Positions 1 to 11,103 of a stretch of DNA of 64,000 nucleotides are shown here, one piece after another; position 1 is the first letter of the stretch, and the number at the start of each line of letters is the position of its first letter. Made by a program: the position numbers and the translations under genes. Origin of the DNA: Dactylonectria macrodidyma (Eukaryota > Ascomycota > Sordariomycetes > Hypocreales > Nectriaceae); contig JAGMUV010000010.1 in assembly GCA_020744425.1 (NCBI GenBank), positions 806,001-870,000 of the forward strand, written 5' to 3'. Under the pieces are notes generated by a model, which searched no databases, was not told the origin of the DNA, and saw only the letters and a program-made list of their open reading frames with translations.

Positions 1-554
1 TTGCTGGATCTAGGATTTTAAATACAGATCCCTTTTAAATATTCTTTAATTTCAGTCGGGCCTCATATTACATAATGCTTCTAGAGCAGTTACGTTTTCC
101 ACCCAGTCTACTGTTTCAGTTCATGACTTCCACCTATGGAGGAACAAGGCCATTCTCAATATGATGGGTTGCTCCCGGTGCTCCTGGTACTATGAAAAGC
201 GGTAGAACCTTGATACCCCGGGACCTATTCCTAGAACCTGGTTGACGTAGCTGACACTGTTGCTGAAATACATGGCTTCTCCCACACTACCTGCCAACCG
301 ATTAACGCTCCACCGGCCCTTTGAATTCAGCCGAGTTTGGGTTCGCTGCGTCTATGATTGACTACTTTCCGGGGACAGAAACTCTAAAGAGCTGATCCCA
401 CCCCTCTTGGGTGAGCGTTTTGACATCCGGGTCGCGTCTTTTATTAAACTAGGACCTCGTCCATGCCCTGCCGAAGGAGTATTCTACAGATCTGCAACTG
501 CCTTAGACCTTGCAGCTAATAGCGCTTGGAGCCTGGGTAATAGTTACAGGTCAT

Positions 555-2392
555 TTACTCCCTCTCAATCTTATAACCTCCCACACAAAGGCGCTGAAAA
601 GTCCTCTTAGGATCGTATTTCACCGAAATGTCTCGCAACCTAGTCCAGTTCTCCTTCCCGTAGCTTGCAATGACATCATCATCTGGACCTGAATTGTTCA
701 TCCAGATCTGAGGCATCAATACACCGCGAGCCTTCGCGGCTTTTCTGAGCCGAGCAATACACTGATTACCAGCTTCTAGGATGTACTCCGTATCTTTTTC
801 ATGTAGCCAAGCATTATCGATGAAGACGACTAACCACCCAGATTAATACCTTTGAAATCAATACCGAATCATCAAGGGCGATGAAGCGAGGTAGGGTGTT
901 CAACTTACGGCTCTGGTCTTCCTCAGCCCAGCCAGGGGCAGTCCCACCGCGCTGGTTCGATAGGCGTATGGTTCTGGCGGAAAGAGGAGACATGTTCAAG
1001 CAAGCAGCTGCCTGTGTGGTCTTGTCAAAAGCCTCGAATGCGTTATAGAAAATGTCAATAGCTTCGTAATAGAAGTCAAGATCTGCCTTCACAGTCAAGG
1101 AAAGCATCGAGGACCTTGGGTTATTATCAGCGAAGTCTGTCGGGGCCGTGCAAATGATTTATCGCCTACCGCGTATTCTCGGAGAAGTACACCAGCGACT
1201 CCTCACTAGCCTCAGATTGGTCATCGTGCGCAGCCAGTTGCACGGGCGTACAGTTACCCGCGGCGGCCGACTTCAGGTTCAGGTTGAAGAAGCAGTCAAA
1301 GGCCTTCGGGTGGGCGTCGTTGGGGACGTGCCTGTCTGCGGACAGTACGTTCTGGAGGTACTTGCGAGATCCAAACTTTCCCCAGCCCGGGATCGACTCG
1401 ACACCAGGGTCTTCGACGATGTTCTCACTTTGGAACTTATAGTAAGCCTCAGCAACCTTGCGCTGATTTTCTATGCTCCACTCAAGTTCAAGCATTCCAC
1501 CCCAGACTCCGTTCGGCACCGGGAAGGTCAACATGTCCATGCGGGTGACGATACCAAAGTTATTCGAGCCGCCCTTGAGTGCCCACCAAAGATCTGCGTT
1601 CTCGCCCTTGTTGGCGTTGATAATCTTGCCACCGGCCGTGACAACTTCGAAATTCACGACATTATCACAGGACCAGCCATACTTATGGAACCAGGGTGAG
1701 TTTCCACCTATTTGGGGTGGATCAGTTAGTTCACACGTCTCCAAGAGAAACATCAGCGCCTAGACCAGAGATGAGGGTGAAACTCACAGCCTGTGATCTG
1801 CCCCACGCAGCCCACGGGCGACGAATGCCCTCCCGTGACGAGCACCCCAAATTTTTCAAGATAACTGTAGACCAAGCCCCATCGATTTCCCGCACCGATG
1901 CTCGCAATCTTGGAAGACTCATCGTAGTGAAGATCATTTAACCGGTCTGTGGAAATGAGAACGCCTCCCTCGATACTAGCCCAACCAGGATTCGGGGAGT
2001 GGCCACCGCCGCGAATAGCAAATTGCTGATCGAAAAACTCGAGGATTTGCACAGCTTTGGCAGCCTGCTCGGGCGAAGATGGATGGAAGATGGCTGAAGG
2101 ATTTCTTCGGGCTAAAGCCGACCTGTGAGGCCCTCTCTGGTTAACAATTTCCCCCCTTGCCGGAAAAATATCAGGTGTCTCGAAAAGGTTTAGAGAAATA
2201 CCAGTTACACTTGACGGACTCGTCATAAGCTGACGTGTCAGGAGCATCGACAGCGTCGGGGTAAAGAGCAGCCAGCGCGTGTTCAGCAAACTGCTTGGAC
2301 ACTCCGGCGCGCTCTTTGACATCTTCAATCTGCGTAGAGTCCAAGCCCACGGCTGAAAGGAATGTAGACAACTTATCCATAGTTGAGGCCAT
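555..2392 (-). CDS. FAD-linked oxidoreductase, BBE/PCMH type
   Basis: Secreted or cytosolic flavoenzyme of the berberine-bridge/6-hydroxynicotine-oxidase superfamily, about 490 aa after splicing. Seen: an FAD_binding_4 block with RGGGHSP (the His is the usual 8-alpha-histidyl FAD attachment site), the VGCVGQITG loop, then YGWSCDNVVNFEVVTA and WWALKGGSNNFGIVT. The C-terminal BBE block ends in YDPKRTFQRLC and a TAA at 555-557. Introns near 2170-2220, 1735-1785, 1110-1157 and 828-893 restore one reading frame; for example, splicing the last joins WAEEDQS to LVFIDNAWLHEKD. The start at 2392 is the first Met of the N-terminal exon. There is no clear signal peptide. Substrate unknown; relatives act in alkaloid, polyketide or sugar oxidation. 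Looks intact. Confidence 0.85.
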
Positions 2393-3043
2393 ATTGTCTG
2401 TCGGTGTCGAGTCGTTCTGTTTTGAATATTGGGTTTATGTCTAGTCCTGCGTACTTAAAATGGGATATCCAACTGCCGCATTTCCCATATTTATGTCCAA
2501 TTTCCACTCTCCTGTCTAGCCCATGCTAGGTTCCTAGTACAAGACGTGCCGTGCTCTGATTCAACTGGGTATCATGCTAGTGCAATCAGGGTAACTACTC
2601 GGGACGGGTAGATATGCCGCTTTCGTAGTGGACTGTCCCCAGGAGGCAGAGCGTACTTACGCCAATGACTACCGGACTCCGCGCGATCCGAGGGCCGTGG
2701 AATAGACCAAGTTACGACTAGGTGCGTATGGCCATCCATGATTAAGAGAGACCTGGGGAATTCCAACTTATCGGGTGGGCATTTCTTGGCATATGCCTCG
2801 TCGCTTGAAGTTACCTAGACTAGTTGGGCACTAGAGCTTTGTGCCCGCAGCGGAGTTTCAGCATGGAACTATTTCACCGATCGGTGCCCGCGAGCGCCAC
2901 CGCTTCGTTTTGTGGCAACACTTGAGACGGTGCCTCCACGAGACGAGAACACCCCGTCATCCTGTCATTTCTCAGTGTAACAAAAATAATTTCAACAATC
3001 TGATCGACTACAACCAACAATCCCCCCTTTCAGAGTTGGGAGG
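2393..3043. other. Intergenic stretch, no gene seen
   Basis: About 650 bases upstream of the FAD oxidase and of the RidA-like fragment. Short ORFs here have no recognisable family features. It presumably carries the promoter of the minus-strand oxidase, but no clear element was identified. Confidence 0.5.
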
Positions 3044-3225
3044 GTGAGATGTTTCAACGCACTTAGCTACTCCCAATCTTTTTCTGAAGCTGCGAACCTT
3101 AGTAACGCCGTCCGTATCCCTGGCAGCGCCACCATCAACCACATCACCGGTCAACTTGGTGTTGCAGACGACGGCAAAATTATCCCAGATGCCGAAGCCT
3201 TTATTTATCGGCGACTCGAGAGCTT
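3044..3225 (+). pseudogene. Truncated RidA-family fragment
   Basis: A plus-strand stretch encodes VRCFNAL, then SFSEAANLSNAVRIPGSA and INHITGQLGV. These match in order the VRCFN, LSNAVFVPAG and VVHVTGQVGN blocks of the intact minus-strand RidA gene next door. Only about the first 60 residues are present, and similarity stops where the neighbouring gene's 3' end begins at 3236. It is therefore a diverged N-terminal piece of a second family member, placed tail-to-tail with the intact copy. A spliced continuation was not found. It may once have been a separate gene cut by a rearrangement. Confidence 0.65.
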
Positions 3226-3235
3226 TTCGAGAACC

Positions 3236-3685
3236 CTACACAATTTTGACAGCTTCTACATAGATTTCCAGCGTTGCACCAGGCCAGCCAATTGCTGTTA
3301 CCCCGACAGCCATTTGTGTCGGGCGGCTGTCTTTGCAATACGTTTGAATATTCTTCAACCATTCCTGAAGCCTTTCCGACGATAGATCCGTAGACAGAAA
3401 GTGAACCTTGTACACGGCTTCCCACCCTTCCTCAATTCCAGCTGCCCGCAGCACCGTTTGGACATTCTCAAACGCCTGTCGGTATTCGTTCTGGCAGTCG
3501 CTAGGGACTTCACCGCTCTCAAGATTTCCGACTTGGCCAGTAACATGTACCACACCAGCACCCGCAGGTACAAAAACGGCATTAGATAGATGTCCATGCA
3601 CAGCAAGCGTCTCCTGAGCGCCCGGGACATTGAAGCATCGGACGCTAGCTTTGCGGAGAATTGGGCTGATGTATTCGTGTGACAT
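3236..3685 (-). CDS. RidA/YjgF/UK114-family protein
   Basis: Single-exon protein of 149 aa; the usual family length is about 130. Seen: the N-terminal strand block VRCFNVPG, the HVTGQVGN core, the helix QAFENVQTVLRAAG, the YKVHFLSTDL strand and the C-terminal LEIYVEAV. Family members form trimers, and the RidA subgroup hydrolyses reactive imines/enamines made by PLP or flavin enzymes. In the segment SRPTQMAVGV the residue aligned with the catalytic Arg of RidA (the ARS of the bacterial PARSCV motif) appears to be Gln. This would place the protein in an Arg-less Rid subgroup of unknown chemistry. It is divergent from the amine oxidase at 4226 across a 540-base shared upstream region. Confidence 0.82.
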   Translation of the reverse strand: MSHEYISPILRKASVRCFNVPGAQETLAVHGHLSNAVFVPAGAGVVHVTGQVGNLESGEVPSDCQNEYRQAFENVQTVLRAAGIEEGWEAVYKVHFLSTDLSSERLQEWLKNIQTYCKDSRPTQMAVGVTAIGWPGATLEIYVEAVKIV

Positions 3686-4225
3686 GATGTGTTGATGTAG
3701 ATAGACTTCAAAAGGCCAGAGTTCGATCTTGACGTTGAGATGTTCCGCGTGTTTGCTGAAGATCTAAATGGCAGAAAAACGATGAGGATACATTGGCAAT
3801 TGGATGGGTTGCAAGCTTGGATTAATACTTCATTCCAAAGATTTGTGGAGAAGTGAACCAGATATATCGCTTTCGGAAGCATCAGCCTCCGTTTTAGGCA
3901 GCCTAGGCCGAGCGATTAAATAAGCTTACTTGTCCTGGATGTGCCCTGGTTCGTTCGCAATGTGGTCCGGCTCTCCCCAAACTGCCCTTTTGGGCATGAC
4001 TACCTACGTCCCGTACCCCACCGCTTCACCCATGTCCCTGTACCCCCTCCTTTTCTTCCTTGACCCCACAACATAGGATAGGGACCGTTACGGCTTCTAA
4101 GGAACACAGCCGACTGACAGTGGAGATGATGTTGTCTATAAATTTGGTCTGTAGATCGGCGTCAAAGCAATGCACTTCACTACGGTTCTCGACTTCTCCT
4201 CATCGATTCAATTGTTTGCAGGACA
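3686..4225. promoter_or_regulatory. Divergent promoter region, Rid protein / amine oxidase
   Basis: 540 bases between two divergently transcribed start codons, so the two genes probably share control sequences. A pyrimidine-rich stretch lies around 4010-4070, as is common before fungal transcription starts. No specific operator was identified. Confidence 0.45.
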
Positions 4226-5860
4226 ATGGCTGCCACGCTTGTCTCCACTGACGGATACGAATGGACTCCTGAAGGAGGTCTTAAAATTGGCCTGCCGACA
4301 GATGCGGTAATCGAACCCCCACAGTCGGACTTGAACATTGACACACCTTACGATGTTGTCGTGATTGGTGCTGGTTATGCCGGTTTGCGTGCTCTACGGG
4401 ACCTCTGCGATAAAGGTGAGTTTTCTTTTCAGGCCATTATGACGCCGACTTACATTGGATGATCACATTCCAAGGCCAGAAAGTCCTGCTGCTAGAAGGT
4501 CGCGATCGCATTGGAGGCCGCACATGGAGTGTAAAGAAGGACGGCTATATCTATGAGCTAGGAGGCACATGGGTACACCGAAATCAGGCCCAAGTCTGGA
4601 CCGAAATAGTTCGCTACGGTTTTGACGACAAGCTCAAGGACAGTCACGAGTTTCACGAAGGCTCTCGTCTGCCGACAGTCAATCTTAACGGCGAAATCCG
4701 AGAGACTCCAATCACCGAAGTAAGTGCCTTGTCAAGAGTGCGATCGACGAAATATTTCTAATGATGTGAAATAGGACTGGGGGAGAGGCTTCGAGAAGTT
4801 TTGTAACATCGATGGACAGATGGGGCTCTCTGTCTTCGGCCTTAATACCTCTCACTGGTACGATAATGAGTCTTTCATTGCATGGGACAAGATGTCATGC
4901 CAAGACAGACTGGATCAGATTGCGGATCAGTTGACTGAAGACGAGACCCAAGAGATTATCGGCCTCTTGTCCAGCCTTAGCAAAATCCCATTATCGAGGC
5001 CATCTTTCGGAGAAGTGCTCAGGTGGGTTTCGATCAGCGGCGGAACCCTCAACGCTCTCGGTCAGCATTCTTCTCGTTGGAAGCTTGCCGATGGACAAAC
5101 TGCCCTTGCCCGCGCGATGTTTGAGGATGCATTTTCAACGGGCAACCTCTCCTATCGTTTCTCGACTCGTGTGACAGGAATCAGAACAGTTGACGGCCAT
5201 ACTACAGTCGAGATTGATGGAGACTCGTTCAAGACGACTCATGTCGTGGTCACTGTACCCCTGAACTGCCTCAAAGATATTGAATTCCAACCTCCGCTTG
5301 ACCCTGTCAAGGCCGAAGCAGTCGCCTTAGGTCACACCAACGACGCCTACAAGGTCTGCGTGGAGGCAAGCGGAAAGCAATGGCGGAACTGGGCCGGCAA
5401 TGCTTTCCCAGACAAGGGGATTCCATTCCTGATTGGCGATGGCATTACTCCCTCAGGCAACACGTATCTGATCTCCACGCCGGGAAACTATATAAACCCC
5501 CAGGAGAGCCCAGACAAGCTTCTTGAAGCACTCCAACACTTCCATCCCGAGCTGGACATTCAACGAGTTGTAAGTTTACCGATGACTTAGACTCTATGCC
5601 ATCCGCTGACTCGGTCATTCTTTTCTTTCTAGTTTGGGTCGGATTATTTCAGCGACCGTTTTTCAAAGGGAGGCTGGGCTGTTCATGGTCCAGGTTTTGT
5701 GACCAAGTACGTCAAGAGCCTTCAAAGGCCTTCTGGCAATGTCTATTTCGCCAATGCCGACTGGGCAGACCTCTGGAGAGGTTTCATTGATGGGGCGTTG
5801 GAATCTGGCGCCCAAGCTGCCTTGGCCATTAACAGTCAGCAGTTGTCTCGTCGGCCTTAG
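4226..5860 (+). CDS. Flavin-containing monoamine oxidase (MAO-N-like)
   Basis: FAD amine oxidase, about 490 aa, close to the length of fungal MAO-N. It oxidises an amine to an imine, releasing peroxide. Seen: the Rossmann motif VVIGAGYAGL, then LLLEGRDRIGGRTWS and ELGGTWVHRNQ. A substrate-domain core runs to VTVPLNCLKDIEFQPPL, and the C-terminal FAD closure reads GNVYFANADWADLWRGFIDG. Three introns fit: near 4414-4473 (GTGAGT...AAG), 4721-4774 (GTAAGT...ATAG) and 5571-5632 (GTAAGT...CTAG). The last exon reads from FGSDYFSDRF to a TAG at 5858-5860. No SGGCY covalent-flavin Cys is seen, so FAD is probably non-covalent as in MAO-N. No peroxisomal SKL tail. Next to a Rid-family gene. Confidence 0.87.
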
Positions 5861-6046
5861 GCGGGCATGGCTGACACACGAGTCTACATTCTACTTCAGA
5901 AATTCGGACATGATTCCCAAAAATATATATGCAAGAAAGATGACGTTGATCTATTTTGAGGTGTAAAAGGCGAGCACTCGTCTGCAGCTCCATCGATCCA
6001 GGACATTAGTTATCAACGCAAGCCAAAATATCCCAATCTAAGGTCT

Positions 6047-7741
6047 TCATGCCACGCTAAGAGCGTGCTCTGCTGCTCGCCTCCTAGAGAACATGCCATC
6101 TGTAAGAGAAAGACCACTTATGTAGCCGTTGGAGCAGACGCCCGCTGCTGTACGACCTGCAGCGTACAATCCTGAGATTTTCTTGTCCTGGTCAATTAAC
6201 AGTAGGCTGTAGTCCTCGTCGACTCTCAATCCTCCAAGGGTCAAACCTAAAACGGCTTGAATACCCAAAGGATCTTGGGCAGAAATGTCTAGGGCGTAGA
6301 AGGGCGCTTTGAGAATAGGCGTACATAGTTCAGTCGTCTTCCGCATCTCATCCGGTTTGTTGGAGACAATATCATCATTATACGGTTCAACCGTCTTGCC
6401 AAGGCCTGCTGAGTCCACCCCCAGCTTTACGGCAAGCCGTCCAAGAGATGGTGCCTTTGTGTAATCCCAGTACAACCAGCCCGCGCGCTGCAGACCCACA
6501 AGCGGTGAGGTTTGCTGTGGTAGCTGTTTCTTGGCCTTTGCCCACTGGGTTGAGTCGAGTATGAGATGGCCATTTGCCGAGGCCTTGGTGATCATTGCCT
6601 CTGTAAGACGTACGCCGTAGAGATCTTCAGAGCCTCTTCTCTGTCCACCGACATCAACAACAATGCCTTCAAGAAGCGCAACCGGAGGATACAAAAATCT
6701 CCAAGCCGTCATACGGTCCATGTGGGAAGTTGAACCCCCGGCAGTAAGACCGAGCTTAATACCTGAACCATCGTCCGCCGGAGTGCCAAGTGCGGTGACG
6801 CCGAAAAAGGTAGGTAGGTGTTTCTTCTCATGCCAGGGTTAAATGCAAAACCCCCCTGCTGCTAACACGACAGCTGGCGCGTATGCGTCACCTTCCTCCA
6901 AGTATTAGGCCCATATCTTTTCCGCACGTTTCTGTAAAAGGTCTGCCAGAGGTGGAAGCGTGAGTTGCCATTTCGAGACCGCACGTAAGAGGCTGCGGTG
7001 ACGCTCAAACTTTGAGCTGTTGGACCGGAGCGAGCGGTACTTGACACCAGCGGCGTGACCGTTTCCATCAAAGAGAACGCATTTAATCTTAGTAGCAAGT
7101 AAGAATTAAACGCCCAATTACATAGCGGAGTCGAACTGCGCTTTCCAGAGCCCTCCGCTGGAGAATCCCAGGCTAATCATGTGGGAGTCACGAGGAGCGC
7201 GCTTGGAGACTTCATTAAAAGGGCAAGACTATTCAGAACCGGAGTAGTAGAAGTAGTGCTTATCTGTCGGGTAACTAGTTTTAAATGGGGAGAGAGATGA
7301 CTAGAATTTCGCGCCGTGTTTCTCAAGCCACTCAAGTCGCTAGCTGCTCTCGTTACAGAATCTCTTCAAGGTGTTACTGTTGACAGCATCGCCGACCTCT
7401 TTCTCCAGGTATGTGAACATATTGCCTCGGGTATCATCAACCCCGGCCTCTCATGACTGCCTCATTGCTCCGCCAGCGTAAACAACGCCGCCAGAGAGGA
7501 CTGTGGCACCACTGCCATGCGCTCGATCGATGAGGAGCACGGAGGCTCCCTTCTCAGCAGCCGCAATACTGGCAGATATGACGACAATCCCACTCCCAAC
7601 CACAATTATATCTGCTTTGTGGTTGTGGCCCTCGTGTTGATGCATAGGAACAGGGCGGTGTGTCGATTGGGCGAATTGGCGACGCAGAGGGCTGAGTGCC
7701 AGCACCGCGAAAGCGCTCCCCGTCATTGTCAGTGTTGGCAT
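6047..7741 (-). pseudogene. Decayed FAD oxidoreductase (fumarate-reductase/KstD-like flavoprotein)
   Basis: A nearly full-length flavoprotein can be read on the minus strand but is broken. The N-terminus shows ADIIVVGSG followed by IVVIS, where the usual GIAGL of the dinucleotide fold is altered, then LLIDRAHGSGATVLSGG. In-frame stops follow GGAMRQS, the NESS of the next helix, HGAKF, YSGSE and FDSAM, and another lies after LAAGGFCI. Between them the frame remains recognisable (YLEKEVGDAVNSNTLKRF, DGNGHAAGVKY, GTPADDGSGIKLG). The C-terminal 224 residues are open, ending with GLYAAGRTAAGVCSNGYISG. Stops in the one frame, rather than many indels, suggest point mutation (RIP or simple loss). The family oxidises or reduces steroids, fumarate and related substrates. 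Confidence 0.82.
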
Positions 7742-8105
7742 TGCTGCGTCGCTTGATTTGCAGTAATGTTCGTGGTGAGAATAGCTGAATTGGGGGCTTG
7801 GTGCCAGAACTAGAATAATATTAATGCTGTCGCTGTTGGTAAAGTACGAGGTCGACCACGCGTCCCGCGGACGGCGAGTTGCGCGTGTTCCGCGGGTACG
7901 AGACCCGTGGCATCAATTTGAACTACACACTCATTCCGAGTCATTCGTAGTGCCTCCACACCGAGCCCCTATTAATATGATCATCTGCTGTCATCCACTC
8001 ACTGTCAACCCTCATTCTTCAGTCTTTCTTTTTGCGCCCACTATCATACATTCCTTCATCATTTTGTCCCAGCAGACTCTAGCAGTTTATTCCTCTTGAG
8101 CCAGC
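7742..8105. promoter_or_regulatory. Upstream region of the sterol reductase
   Basis: 364 bases between the dead flavoprotein and the ERG4-type gene. It has a GC-rich part around 7855-7905 and a pyrimidine-rich stretch just before the start, within which lies CCAGCATGG around the ATG at 8106. No defined operator is recognised. Confidence 0.4.
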
Positions 8106-9678
8106 ATGGTGGTCACGAATCGTCAACTAGGCAGAAACGCCACCAAGAATAGTGGCGAGGTGGAGAAATCTCTGAGGGACACAGAAAGCATCCTTCGTGC
8201 CCATATCGAGTTTGGCGGCGTTTGTGGAACGTCGGCGCTCATGATCGGATTCCCTCTTCTCATGTGGTACATGTGGGTTGGTGTCAAGTACTACGATGGA
8301 CATCTGCCACTCCCTGCAGATGGACAAACCTTTCCCAGCTTCATTCAGCATTTGTTCACCCTTGCTTACAACGGCGCATTCCCTACTCGTAAAGCGTGGG
8401 GTATCTATTGGGGCTTTTTCTTGATGGAAATCGCCTTCTATTACATTTGGCCGGGCGTCTACGGTTACGGGAAGCCTATTCTACACGAGGGTGGAAGGCA
8501 GCTCAAGTATTCCTGCAATGCCTATGTTAGCTTCTACGCTACCATTCTCGTCGCGACATCTCTTCACGTCACCCGACTATTCCCTTTACACACAGTCATT
8601 GACGAGTTCGGCTCTATTATGTCTGTCGCCATCTTATCAGGATTTATTAACAGCACCCTCGTGTACATTTCGGCCTTCGTTCGTGGAAAAACCCATCGCC
8701 TCAGTGGTTGGCCTACCTACGACTACTTCATGGGTGCCGAACTGAATCCTCGCCTCGGCATCCTCGATCTCAAGATGTTCTACGAAGTGCGCATCCCGTG
8801 GTACATTCTTTTCCTCATTACTTCTGCTGTTGCCACTCGACAGTATGAAACTTACGGCTATGTCGCACCAGAAGTCTTCTTCCTCGTGCTTGCTCATTTC
8901 CTCTATGCAAATGCCTGTAGCAAGGGCGAGCAATTAATCATCACATGCTGGTTAGTTCCCCAAAATTTAGTCTCGATCCATCCGCATATATTGCAAACTG
9001 ATCATTATTCGGCGATAGGGACATGTATTTCGAGAAGCTTGGCTTCATGCTGACCTTTTGGAACATGGCTGGTGTACCATTCTCCTATTGCCACGCTGCC
9101 CTCTATCTCGCCAGCCACCACCCAGACGACTACCGCTGGAATCGTTTGGCACTCGTCAGTTTTACTGTCTTATATCTGTTCGTGTACTGGGTCTGGGATA
9201 CCACCAACGGCCAGAAGAATGCTTTCAGACAGATGGAGCGAGGTCAGCTCGTCGAGCGCAAAACTTTTCCCCAGTTGCCTTGGCAGGTTATAAGGAACCC
9301 TAAGACCATCGAGACAGACGCTGGAGATCGCATCATGGTCGATGGCTGGTTCGGTATTGTCCGCAAGCCCGGCTACCCGTGCGACACCTTCTTTGCGTTG
9401 TCTTGGGCAGTGATCACTGGCTTCCAGTAAGTCATTCCGTTTCATGATCGCGATATCTACCTGCAATGAGTCGACTAAGCAGAAGTAGGAGTCCTTTTCC
9501 ATGGTTCTATCCTGTTTTCTTCAGCATCATGATGATTCATCGCACCAGACGCGACATCAAGAAATGTAGGCTTAAGTACGGGAAGGCTTGGGAAGAATAT
9601 GAAAAGGCCGTACCCTATCTTTATATTCCCGTGGGTTACCAAAAAAAGCAACTTCTGACAGCTACTAACACGAGTTAG
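8106..9678 (+). CDS. erg4-like: Delta(24(24(1)))-sterol reductase, ERG4 family
   Basis: Multi-pass ER membrane enzyme that reduces the C-24(28) double bond, the last step to ergosterol, using NADPH. Seen: [23 protein letters not shown], the [10 protein letters not shown] loop, [38 protein letters not shown], and the C-terminal ERG4/ERG24 signature ending [23 protein letters not shown]. Introns at about 8951-9019 (joining CW to DMYFEKLGF) and 9427-9489 (joining TGFQ to SPFPWFYP) give about 470 aa. It appears functional. A housekeeping ERG4 normally sits elsewhere, so this may be a second copy; that cannot be judged from one window. It lies beside a decayed KstD-like flavoprotein, which hints at steroid chemistry. 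Confidence 0.9.
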
Positions 9679-11103
9679 TACATCTTCTAAGGCTACTGCT
9701 TCAAAGTTGATCTCATCCGGGGACTTGGGTGCAGTATGAATAAGCTTATATCTAAATGTTGCGACGAGATTGATCTTCATTAATACTTCAACTTGGAACC
9801 AAGATCTTGCGGCTGAGCAGGGATGACTCGTCGACACGGATAAGGCTGTCGATATGGCTGAGTGGCAAAACTCCTCCGCCGACGAGTATGTCAGAGAAAT
9901 TATACATCAATCCAATCCCTCGACTTCACACCCCAAGTCAATCTTCTGGCCCCTCAACTCCCGGGATTGCCTCATGCTGCCTCATCCCACATCTAGTTCA
10001 ACATTGTATTCAGGGAGCCTTTGTCAACGTAATGGCTAACCCACGGAGCTACCTACGCGGACTCAGGCCGTCTTACGCTACCCATGTTTGCTGCTTACCT
10101 TCTTCTAAGGGCTCTTGATTGCTCGGCATTTAACCTCCAACGCTGATATAGAGCGTCCTACTTCGCTGGAAGCTAAACCTCTCTGACGAGCAGCCGCTTG
10201 TTTCTCACTTTTACTTTCACCCTCTATTTACACTTGGCTGGTCTCTTGTGTAGATCGTAGTTTGTAGTAATGCAAACTGTGTCCCAGGCACTGTTGAACC
10301 GTGATGCCTTCTCAAACGCACCTGCGCACCTTGAGCATCACTCCAGTGATCAACTCCGTCTAGGTTAAGACTCAATCCTGAATTGCTTACGCATCTCGGG
10401 TTTTTGCCATGAAATTGATTGCCTCGGGTGACCGCTGGGGCGTTGGAGCTGGTCTGTTTGAGGGGTTGTCTATGGCTACGTAGTACGTGCAACGCTAGGT
10501 CTTTCTAATTTCGGCCTAGGTGGTTTCGGTTGATAACGTAGCGCCTCCCACAGTTGCATCGGCTTCGTTAATGGTCCCCTAGGAGTCTAGCCTGCCGAGA
10601 TGGGAAGTGCCTAGGCAGGGGCGGGGCGAGTAATTGACCAACCACTATCAAGAAATCTTCATCTGTCAGCTCAAGATTTCCACAGATAACAAACATAGTC
10701 GGTGTTGTGCGGTTCGTGGGGGGTCGGCTGACCTGTCGACTAGGCATCACTTATCTCTCAAGCTTTTCCCAGACTAGTAAATATCCCCTAGGAGGTGTCT
10801 CTTCTGCATGGTGGCAATCTACATGCGCATTAGGAAGTTTGGGACGGAGCGTTTTGATTGATGAGCTTTCCCCGGATACGTAAAGTAGCGCCTGTCTATC
10901 TCACGACCAAAGTATCACAGCTACGACTGGAGGTTTGTTAGGGGTAAGCAGCCTCTGTGCTTTAAGAGATTGGTCCTTGCGTAAATATCGCCATATCCAC
11001 TGACCTTTTCCCCCTCCGCAGGTTTGAACCAGCAAACCAGCAAATTGGCACACCGCTGGCCTTGGCATTTTCTTTGCCCAGCTCTTCTTTTAGTACGGTC
11101 ATC
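9679..11103. other. Gene-free stretch of about 1.4 kb
   Basis: Short ORFs on both strands show no family features. It contains the 3' region of the sterol reductase and the promoter of the MFS gene. No tandem repeat, tRNA-like structure or transposon end was recognised. Confidence 0.5.

Noticed and set aside
1148..1699. A 183-aa plus-strand ORF
   Set aside because: It is the reverse of the FAD-oxidase exons, which carry clear family motifs on the minus strand.
8106..9678. ERG24 (C-14 reductase) or lamin-B-receptor-type identity for the sterol reductase
   Set aside because: The N-terminal EFGG and [12 protein letters not shown] blocks and the DEFG and YANACSKGE motifs match ERG4 better than ERG24.
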